This document shows positions 1 through 4,664 of a stretch of DNA of 5,537 nt, one piece after another. This DNA is from Prevotellaceae bacterium (GTDB taxonomy: Bacteria; Bacteroidota; Bacteroidia; Bacteroidales; Bacteroidaceae). Numbering within the stretch: position 1 is the first letter of the stretch; every line of letters begins with the position of its first letter. The stretch spans positions 3,091 through 8,627 of the forward strand of contig JAJPZF010000177.1 in the NCBI GenBank assembly GCA_021204545.1, written 5' to 3'. The notes beneath the pieces are model-generated. The model had not been told where the DNA came from, did no database searches, and saw only the letters and a list, made by a program, of their open reading frames with translations. Position numbers and translations under genes: made by a program.

Positions 1-258
1 GCCGGCACGTGCAGTCCTCAGGCCCCAGAGGCCTACTCGACGGACGCGGCCGACGTGACGGGAGGAAGCCTCGGCGGACTCGGCGCGGGAGCCTCTTCCG
101 GAGCCGGGACGGTGAGGAACGTCACCGTCAACATCGAGAAGCTCGTGGAGCGCTTTGAGATTCACACCACCAACCTCGCGACGGATCTGTCCAAGGTGAA
201 GGACATGGTGTCGGAGGCACTTCTGAGCGCGGTCAACGACGTAAACCTTGCAGTATAA
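1..258 (+). CDS. Phage tail tape-measure protein, C-terminal end (partial at 5')
   Basis: The reading frame is open from the first base and ends in TAA at 256-258, so 85 C-terminal residues are visible. A Gly/Ala/Ser-rich low-complexity linker (about residues 19-38) is followed by a beta-strand and helix segment. It contains TVNIEKLVERFEIHTTNL and then a KVKDMVSEALLSAVNDVN helix. I recognise that ending from the C-termini of tape-measure proteins in Bacteroidota phages; this is memory, not a search. Tape measures run through the tail tube, set tail length and are ejected with the DNA. The GTG at 55 is an internal valine codon and not a convincing start, since the frame is open upstream and the position gives no leader. 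The stop codon overlaps the next ATG by one base, so the two products are probably translationally coupled. Confidence 0.75.
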   Translation, partial: AGTCSPQAPEAYSTDAADVTGGSLGGLGAGASSGAGTVRNVTVNIEKLVERFEIHTTNLATDLSKVKDMVSEALLSAVNDVNLAV

Positions 259-917
259 TGTTACCGATATCCTTCTCATTCATTCTCGCGGGAGCGGCCG
301 TCCAGGCCAAGGGACGGCTCTACGGGCTGAAGCCCGCCCGCACCGGAGAGGCTCCCTCGTGGGAGGCGAACGGCTCGTCGAGCCTGAAGCCCGCCCGCAC
401 GGGGGAGGCCCCCTCATGGGACGGCCACGGCAACCCCATCACCACCGGGGACCTCACCTCCCCGATCACGGACAGGAGCTACTGGCAGGACCGATACGCC
501 CTGTGCGAGCTGACCTTCGAGAACGAGAAAGGCAGTCAGTTGGTGATGAACGACGCGATCGTGTCCATCAGCCGGTCGAAGAACATAGTCAGCACCCAGA
601 TGGTGGGCAGGGAAGGCACGGTGAAGGAGTACATCAACGACGGCGACTATGAGATCAGCATCGTCGTGGGAATCGCGGCGGTGCGCGACGGGGTGATCGT
701 CGACGAATATCCCTCCGACGGGATCAGGCAGCTGCGCGAGTACCTGAAGAGGCAGACCGCTCTCGGCGTGCACAGCGAGTTCCTCGACCTTTTCGACATA
801 AACAGCATCGTGATCAAGTCGTTCTCCGTGTCGCAGGACACGGCGAGCAACTATCAGGTCATCAACATATCGGCCCTGAGCGACGATGAGTACAACATAT
901 ACAGCACGGACTATTAA
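258..917 (+). CDS. DUF6046-like phage tail protein with N-terminal duplicated peptide
   Basis: 219 residues, starting at the ATG that shares one base with the tape-measure stop (TAATG). The core from about residue 85 to the end resembles the DUF6046 proteins found next to tape measures in Bacteroides-type phages. It includes SRSKNIVSTQMVGREGTVKE, the following YINDGDYEISI, a YPSDGIRQLREYL helix, a FLDLFDINSIVIKSF strand and a final INISALSDD. Its position between tape measure and hub suggests a distal tail or hub-adaptor role, which is inference. The first 20 residues are hydrophobic (MLPISFSFILAGAAVQA) but are probably a buried segment rather than a secretion signal. Residues 24-54 contain a 12-residue peptide, LKPARTGEAPSW, twice. 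This lies in a Gly/Pro/Ser-rich, likely disordered stretch before the folded core. Confidence 0.75.
   Translation: MLPISFSFILAGAAVQAKGRLYGLKPARTGEAPSWEANGSSSLKPARTGEAPSWDGHGNPITTGDLTSPITDRSYWQDRYALCELTFENEKGSQLVMNDAIVSISRSKNIVSTQMVGREGTVKEYINDGDYEISIVVGIAAVRDGVIVDEYPSDGIRQLREYLKRQTALGVHSEFLDLFDINSIVIKSFSVSQDTASNYQVINISALSDDEYNIYSTDY
327..419 (+). repeat. Direct peptide repeat LKPARTGEAPSW, two copies, 57-base period
   Basis: Copies occupy 327-362 and 384-419 within the DUF6046-like gene (residues 24-35 and 43-54), separated by a 7-residue spacer EANGSSS. The encoded 12 residues are identical. The DNA differs at four positions, all third codon bases and all silent (acc/acg, gga/ggg, gct/gcc, tcg/tca). 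The second copy is followed by DGHGNPI, which only loosely resembles the first spacer. Confidence 0.95.
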
Positions 918-920
918 CGG

Positions 921-941
921 CGTTTAAGACCCGGTTAAACG
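921..941 (+). promoter_or_regulatory. Perfect 7-bp inverted repeat abutting the hub start codon
   Basis: CGTTTAA at 921-927 and TTAAACG at 935-941 are exact reverse complements around the 7-base loop gacccgg. The right arm ends on the base before the ATG at 942. It fills most of the 24-base gap between genes 2 and 3. In mRNA it would be a weak, mostly A-U stem over the ribosome-loading region. As DNA it could be a small operator. Function is unproven. Confidence 0.45.
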
Positions 942-1916
942 ATGTACAGACTGACTGCGGACATAACGATTTCGGGCGAGCGGAAATGGAGGCTCGGCAA
1001 GGTGACGGAGGTGGAGATCACCCGCGACACCGAGCAGCTTACGGACACGTGCCGGATCACCCTGCCCAAGCGCGTCAGGTGGGACGGGGAGTCGGAGGTT
1101 CCCGTGCGGCGCGGCGACGGCGTGACGGTGTCGCTCGGCTACGACGACAGTCTGCAGCAGGTGTTCGTCGGCTACGTGAGGGACGTGAGCCTGAAGACCC
1201 CGGTCGTGCTCACCTGCGAGGACGAGATGTTCGTGCTCAAGCAGATGGAGGCCAAGAAGAACTCCTACAGGAACGTCGACCTCGCGACGCTGCTGAAGGA
1301 CCAGGGCCTTGCGGCCAACTACACGGTCAAGGTCATGGGAGAGCAGAACATCGGCCAGTACAGGGTTCAGGCCGACACCGTGGCGGCTCTTCTGGAGAAC
1401 CTGCACGAGAGCGGCATACGGAGCTTCTTTCGTCAGGAGGACGGGAAGCCGGTCCTCTACTGCGGGGTCCTCTTCGAGCACGGGGACGCCGCGCGGCCCT
1501 CGCAGGTCTTCGAGTCGTCCGTCAACATCATCGACGACGGCGGCCTCGAGCAGCGGAAGGCCGAGGACATGAGGATCCGCGTCACGGCGGTCAGCTTCAT
1601 GCCGGAGAACGACAAGCGCATCACGGTGGAGGTCGGGGACAGCGACGGGGAGAGGAGGACGCTCCACGCCAAGAACATGTCTGAGGACGAACTGAGGGTA
1701 TGGGCGGAGCAGGAGGTCACGAGGCTCAAGCGCGACGGCCTGACCGGCAGCTTCACGACGTTCGGCTATCGGCTGGTCGATCTTCTGGACACGGTCGGGA
1801 TCCGGATCGACGGCGAGCGGAAGGGAATATATCAGGTAAGCAGGAACGTGATCAGGTACGGGACCTCCGGCTTCCGGCAGGAAATCACGCTCGGACAGAG
1901 GACGGACACGCAATGA
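942..1916 (+). CDS. Tail-tip/baseplate hub protein (gpD / Mu gp44 / T4 gp27-like)
   Basis: 324 residues starting at ATG 942. No upstream start is plausible, because the frame begins in a 24-base gap after gene 2. Features match the phage hub (late control D) family. An N-terminal beta domain has TEVEITRDTEQLTDTCRITL (21-40), then a RRGDGVTVSLGY loop and a QVFVGYV strand (about 56-80). A middle helix region follows (VDLATLLKDQGLAANYTV, then ADTVAALLENLHESGI). A C-terminal beta domain carries the characteristic RLKRDGLTGSFTTFG (261-275) and GIYQVSRNVIRYGTSGFRQE, ending ITLG. Hub proteins form a trimer that joins tail tube to spike. The spike gene follows directly with an ATGA overlap, the usual partner order. 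Assignment rests on motif and order recognition; no search was run. Confidence 0.8.
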   Translation: MYRLTADITISGERKWRLGKVTEVEITRDTEQLTDTCRITLPKRVRWDGESEVPVRRGDGVTVSLGYDDSLQQVFVGYVRDVSLKTPVVLTCEDEMFVLKQMEAKKNSYRNVDLATLLKDQGLAANYTVKVMGEQNIGQYRVQADTVAALLENLHESGIRSFFRQEDGKPVLYCGVLFEHGDAARPSQVFESSVNIIDDGGLEQRKAEDMRIRVTAVSFMPENDKRITVEVGDSDGERRTLHAKNMSEDELRVWAEQEVTRLKRDGLTGSFTTFGYRLVDLLDTVGIRIDGERKGIYQVSRNVIRYGTSGFRQEITLGQRTDTQ

Positions 1917-2563
1917 CCATAAGGGAAGCCATAAGGACGATGGCCGGGGACGGCGGCCGGACGGTGAGCATGATCTGCACCGTGGACAGCGTGGACAGGG
2001 ACGCGCGCACGGTCGACTGCACGCCGATAGACGGTAGCGCGCCGCTTCTCGGGGTGAACCTTCAGGCCAATCAGGGCAGTGACTTCGGGATAGTGGCCTT
2101 TCCGCGCAAGGACAGCTACGTGGTGGTCGGGTTCATGTCCTACGGCGAGGCCGGGGCGGTGCTGCTGACCGACGACATCGAGAGCATTGAGGTGACGGTA
2201 AGCAAGGACACCGCAAGGCTGACCATCGATGAGGACGGCATTGAGGTGAAGGTGGGCGACAACGTCTCGCTGACCATTGACAAGGACACGATCACCGCCA
2301 AGAACGGCGACAGCATCTCCATGGAGATGACCGGCAGCAAGATCACCTTTAACGGCGGAAACAACGGCGGCGTGCCGCTTTCGTCGGAAGTGGCAGATGC
2401 GTTGAACGACATTATTGGTGATATAAATGAACTCAAGGGGACTTTAGGCCCCATAACGGGAACTTTTATGTCTGGAACCGAGTTTAATGTGTCATCATGG
2501 GCCGCAACGACCCTACAAACAGTAGTCGCGAAAAACCTTGGAAACACTGACATAGAGCAATGA
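1913..2563 (+). CDS. Tail spike / baseplate assembly protein V-like (gpV / Mu gp45)
   Basis: 216 residues from ATG 1913, which overlaps the hub stop as ATGA. The same frame is open further upstream inside the hub gene, but only the 1913 start gives the expected MTIREAIRTM N-terminus. Residues 18-87 look like the small OB-fold barrel of spike proteins (MICTVDSVDRDARTVDCTPI, then GSDFGIVAFPRKDSYVVVGF). Residues 89-149 are a run of 8-9-residue alternating strands (IEVTVSKDT, ARLTIDEDG, IEVKVGDN, VSLTIDKDT, ISMEMTGSK, ITFNGG), typical of the trimeric beta-solenoid needle that punctures the cell envelope. NNGG and a helix (ADALNDIIGDINELKGTL) follow, then an unrecognised tail to residue 216. I see no histidine metal-binding apex like that of P2 gpV. 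The last 55 codons are clearly poorer in GC than the rest. Confidence 0.8.
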   Translation: MTIREAIRTMAGDGGRTVSMICTVDSVDRDARTVDCTPIDGSAPLLGVNLQANQGSDFGIVAFPRKDSYVVVGFMSYGEAGAVLLTDDIESIEVTVSKDTARLTIDEDGIEVKVGDNVSLTIDKDTITAKNGDSISMEMTGSKITFNGGNNGGVPLSSEVADALNDIIGDINELKGTLGPITGTFMSGTEFNVSSWAATTLQTVVAKNLGNTDIEQ

Positions 2564-2838
2564 AAGGGTTTGTATTATCTTCCGAAAGCAATGACCTGCT
2601 TGTGGAGCATGGGGCGGCGGCGATCAGGGACAACGAGGCCCAGATCTGCGAGAACGTCATCGTGGCCGTGCGCGGCGAGATGAAGGAGATCCCGCTGATA
2701 GGCGGCGAGGTGCGCTTCCTGCTCGGCGGGGCGAGGGACGTGATGTGGCCGACGCGGACAAAGAAGATGATCCAGTCGTGCGGGGTTGAGATATCCAAGG
2801 TGAGCATATCGGACGATGACACGGTAACGGTGGAATAG
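2560..2838 (+). CDS. Small tail-tip protein, gp25 / Mu gp46-like (tentative)
   Basis: 92 residues, with ATG 2560 overlapping the spike stop as ATGA. The sequence has a short N-terminal strand, then NEAQICENVIVAVRGEMKEI (25-44), PLIGGEVRFLLGG (45-57), a VMWPTRTKKMIQSCGVEIS helix-strand and a final strand VSISDDDTVTVE. A helix ending in RGE, followed by P-x-x-G-G and a second helix and strand, recalls the gpW/gp25 baseplate fold and the small gene after the spike in Mu-like order. The resemblance is general rather than residue-exact. The gene order strongly supports a baseplate or tail-tip protein, and the exact family is uncertain. The first codons are AT-rich, continuing the composition of the spike tail. 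Confidence 0.65.
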   Translation: MKGFVLSSESNDLLVEHGAAAIRDNEAQICENVIVAVRGEMKEIPLIGGEVRFLLGGARDVMWPTRTKKMIQSCGVEISKVSISDDDTVTVE

Positions 2839-2842
2839 AACA

Positions 2843-3211
2843 ATGGAGGTAACGGTCAAGGACAGGCAGTCGCTGCTGGACATTGCGGTGCAGACGCTCG
2901 GAGGCGTGGAGGGAGTGTTCGCCCTCGCCGAGCGCAACGGCGTGGGCATCACCGACCGGCTTGAGGACGGGACCGTGCTGCAGTGGGAATACGACGACAC
3001 GGCGGACAGTACCGTGCAGACGTTCTACTCCGACCGGGGCCTCACTCCGGCCACGGAGATAACCGACGCGGAGCTGCGCGCGCTGCTCGGAGAGATAGAG
3101 GAAGAGACGGCCGAGGAAGAGGAGGAAATCACGTTCGAGCAGAACGACTCCGGCTCCCTGCCGTCGCTGACCAGAATATTTACGGACGAATTTGAAAGAG
3201 TATTTGCATAA
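2843..3211 (+). CDS. LysM-like / tail protein X-like small protein with acidic C-terminal extension
   Basis: 122 residues from ATG 2843, four bases after the previous stop, with leader gaacaATG and no Shine-Dalgarno. Residues 8-49 (RQSLLDIAVQTLGGVEGVFA, LAERNGVGITDRL, EDGTVLQWE) have the beta-alpha-alpha-beta pattern of LysM and of the tail X proteins. Those sit at hub interfaces in phages such as P2. YSDRGLTPAT (62-71) is a short conserved-looking ending in relatives I recall. After it this protein has a strongly acidic extension: EITDAELRALLGEI, then a run of Glu at about 86-95, then LPSLTRIFTDEFERVFA. In phage tails such a domain probably acts structurally rather than on peptidoglycan. The stop overlaps the next start (TAATG). 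Confidence 0.65.
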   Translation: MEVTVKDRQSLLDIAVQTLGGVEGVFALAERNGVGITDRLEDGTVLQWEYDDTADSTVQTFYSDRGLTPATEITDAELRALLGEIEEETAEEEEEITFEQNDSGSLPSLTRIFTDEFERVFA

Positions 3212-3891
3212 TGGAGCTTACAGAGAACAAGGTGGCGGAAATCGCTACGGACGATCTGCTCGAGAGGGCGGCGACCATCCGTGACGCGGTGAAGACCAAG
3301 AGCGTCACGGCCGAGCAGGTCGGGTCACTATTCTACGATCTCGTCGAGGCCTGCGGCGACATACGCGACGCGCTCGCCCTCTTCCTCGACACCAACCTCA
3401 CCGAGATTCTTGACGGTATTGACGATCAGCTTGCGGCCGTCACCGCAGCCGTCGAGAAGGCCAAGGAGGCGGCGGCCAACCTCTCCGCGAAGGTGGAGCA
3501 GACTGACGATGGGGCCGTCGTGACCGTGACCGATGCGGACGGCAGCGAGACCACCGCGACCCTGACCAACGGCAAGGACGGCGCCGACGGCTCCGGCACG
3601 GCGGACATCGAGCCGATAACCGACGAGATGATAGACGAGATGCTTGAGGAGCTGGGCTTCACAATCAACGCATCGGACGGCTCCGCGAACGCCTCCAATG
3701 TGGAGTTCCGGGAGATAACGGCCGAGGAGGTCGACGAGCTCTTCGACGGCACCCTTGCGGGCGAGGAGGCCGCCGCGCTGTCCCTGCGCGAGATCACCGC
3801 CGACGAGGTGGCCGAGATATTCGACGCGACGGCGGGGGATTCGGACGGCGCGGACGACGATGAAAGTGACAACGGTACTACTTTATTATAA
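3211..3891 (+). CDS. Tail-fibre-like structural protein with repeated acidic EIT motifs
   Basis: 226 residues from ATG 3211, which shares a base with the previous stop. Residues 1-60 are helical and include SVTAEQVGSLFYDLVEACGD, a segment I associate with N-termini of tail fibres in gut Bacteroidota phages. Residues 62-96 are an Ala/Lys/Glu-rich predicted coiled coil. Residues 97-131 (GAVVTVTDADGSETTATLTN, then GKDGADGSG) are the short beta/glycine hinge common in phage fibres, with a stub of collagen-like G-x-y. The C-terminal third is very acidic. It contains three EIT-type motifs: EPITDEMIDEMLEELGF (134-150), EITAEEVDELFD (168-179) and EITADEVAEIFD (194-205). It ends in an Asp/Ser tail, NGTTLL. 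There is no receptor-binding or enzyme domain that I recognise. It may be a fibre base, connector or chaperone-like protein. Confidence 0.7.
   Translation: MELTENKVAEIATDDLLERAATIRDAVKTKSVTAEQVGSLFYDLVEACGDIRDALALFLDTNLTEILDGIDDQLAAVTAAVEKAKEAAANLSAKVEQTDDGAVVTVTDADGSETTATLTNGKDGADGSGTADIEPITDEMIDEMLEELGFTINASDGSANASNVEFREITAEEVDELFDGTLAGEEAAALSLREITADEVAEIFDATAGDSDGADDDESDNGTTLL
3610..3825 (+). repeat. Three degenerate acidic EIT helix motifs
   Basis: Motif copies lie at 3610-3660, 3712-3747 and 3790-3825 in the fibre-like gene. They encode (E/P)-I-T-x-(D/E)-(E/M)-(V/I)-x-E-(I/L/M)-(F/L)-D-like helices. Copies 2 and 3 are both preceded by Arg and match at 9 of 12 residues. Their DNA has diverged at many third positions, so this is old or selected duplication rather than a recent copy. 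Confidence 0.7.
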
Positions 3892-3912
3892 ACCATTTAA
3901 AAACAAAAGACA
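3892..3912 (+). promoter_or_regulatory. A-rich untranslated leader of the second fibre gene
   Basis: The 21 bases before ATG 3913 are accatttaaaaacaaaagaca, almost without G and with no Shine-Dalgarno. Together with the AT-rich last codons of gene 7 they form an island in otherwise GC-rich DNA. Weakly structured A-rich leaders are the usual translation signal in Bacteroidota. I see no convincing TAnnTTTG-type promoter here. Confidence 0.5.
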
Positions 3913-4602
3913 ATGGCAACAGTTGAACAAATCAGCTATTTCGGCACGGCGGGCCTTCAGGAGCTCGTCGCGAGGATCAAGACCTATGCGGACGCGGCGG
4001 CGAAGAGCGCGGTCGCGGATTTCGACCACACCATAGCGAGCGTGGTCACTGAACTGCCCGACGCGGCCTCGGCCGACTCGAGCAAGATCTATCTGATTCC
4101 CGACGCCGCGAGCGTCGAGGCTCAGAACGTCTATGACGAGTACATCATCGTGAGCGGGGCGTGGGAGAAGATCGGCTCGTTCAAGGCGGACGTGGACCTC
4201 AGCGGCTACAAGGTCAAGGAGATCACGGTGAGCGGCGACTACATCACCGTCACCTCGGCGGACGGCGTGTACACCCTCACGGTGAGCGTGCCGGAGGCGA
4301 CGACCTCGGCGGCGGGACTGATGAGCGCGGCCGACAAGTCCAAGCTGGACGGCATCGACGCCGACACGCTCGTGAACACGTCCGACCTTTCGGACTACGC
4401 CAAGACGGAGGACATTCCGAGCCTCGACGGGTACGTCACGGAGGACGCTCTGAGCGAGTCTCTGACCGACTACGCGAAGGAGAGCGAGCTTTCGGACTAC
4501 GCTAAGAGTTCGGACCTTGACGGGTACGTCAAGAGCGAGGACATCGTGGAGATCACGGCGGAGGACATCGACGCGATATGCGACGAGGTGTTCGGCGCGT
4601 GA
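3913..4602 (+). CDS. Phage tail-fibre protein with DYAK/DGYV shaft repeats
   Basis: 229 residues from ATG 3913. The N-terminus (ISYFGTAGLQELVARIKTYA, residues 7-26) is a helix of the kind that docks fibres to the virion. Residues 47-98 carry a module frequent in phage fibres: ELPDAASADSSKIYLIPD, NVYDEYIIVSGAWEKIG, DVDLSGY. Next come KEITVSGDYITVTSADGVYT (103-121) and the well-known fibre sequence TTSAAGLMSAADKSKLDGI (130-148). Residues 159-207 hold five short L-x-(D/G)-Y repeats, likely a trimeric shaft. The protein ends in EITAEDIDAICDEVFGA, the acidic motif also found in gene 7. There is no globular tip domain, so it may be a short fibre or an adaptor for the large spike encoded next. Fibre identity is well supported; receptor role is inferred. 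Confidence 0.8.
   Translation: MATVEQISYFGTAGLQELVARIKTYADAAAKSAVADFDHTIASVVTELPDAASADSSKIYLIPDAASVEAQNVYDEYIIVSGAWEKIGSFKADVDLSGYKVKEITVSGDYITVTSADGVYTLTVSVPEATTSAAGLMSAADKSKLDGIDADTLVNTSDLSDYAKTEDIPSLDGYVTEDALSESLTDYAKESELSDYAKSSDLDGYVKSEDIVEITAEDIDAICDEVFGA
4387..4533 (+). repeat. Short shaft repeats L-x-(D/G)-Y-(A/V)-(K/T)
   Basis: Five units occur in the second fibre protein: LSDYAK (159), LDGYVT (171), LTDYAK (184), LSDYAK (193), LDGYVK (202). Two DNA segments recur exactly: ctttcggactacgc at 4387-4400 and 4489-4502, and gacgggtacgtca at 4426-4438 and 4519-4531. Repeats of this kind are common in fibre shafts and are a place for unit-number change by recombination. Confidence 0.8.
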
Positions 4603-4626
4603 GGTCGGCGGGAGTAATGTGAAACG

Positions 4627-4648
4627 GGGAGGGGCCTCGGCCTCTCCC
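4627..4648 (+). other. GC-rich hairpin before the tail-spike gene; weak terminator candidate
   Basis: GGGAGGGGC (4627-4635) pairs with GCCTCTCCC (4640-4648) in a 9-bp stem with one G-U pair, closing the tetraloop CTCG. It lies in the 62-base gap between genes 8 and 9, the largest gap in the window, and ends 16 bases before ATG 4665. The sequence after it is ATTAAAAC rather than a T-run, so it is not a classical intrinsic terminator on the + strand. On the other strand it is followed only by GTTTCAC. It may stabilise or punctuate the fibre mRNA. Confidence 0.5.
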
Positions 4649-4664
4649 ATTAAAACGGATACAA

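Noticed and set aside
258..311. Signal peptide at the N-terminus of the DUF6046-like protein
   Set aside because: The first 18 residues are hydrophobic, but there is no positively charged n-region, and a tail protein assembled in the cytoplasm should not be exported.
248..652. Overlapping + strand frame in the DUF6046-like gene
   Set aside because: The product is Arg/His/Gly/Pro-rich, typical of an out-of-frame reading of GC-rich DNA. The 258-917 frame has the family motifs.
1700..1912. Possible longer N-terminus of the spike gene starting within the hub
   Set aside because: The extra 71 residues have no spike-like character and fully overlap conserved hub sequence. The ATGA start at 1913 fits the family.
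924..1913. Long minus-strand open frame antisense to the hub gene
   Set aside because: The translation is rich in Arg, Leu, Val, Pro and His with no recognisable domain. It is an effect of GC-rich codon bias, and the + strand hub has clear family motifs.
4387..4533. Diversity-generating-retroelement variable region or CRISPR-like array in the fibre gene
   Set aside because: The repeats are short, in frame and irregularly spaced, as in fibre shafts. No template repeat, reverse transcriptase or adenine-biased variation is visible in the window.
4617..4622. Start-stop mini-frame ATGTGA before the tail-spike gene
   Set aside because: A six-base coincidence without conservation evidence. It lies 48 bases upstream of the real start.
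3886..4650. Minus-strand open frame of about 250 codons under the second fibre gene
   Set aside because: It has Arg/Val/Asp-rich low-complexity translation, mirrors the + strand repeats, and has no promoter or known motif. It is a shadow of the fibre gene.
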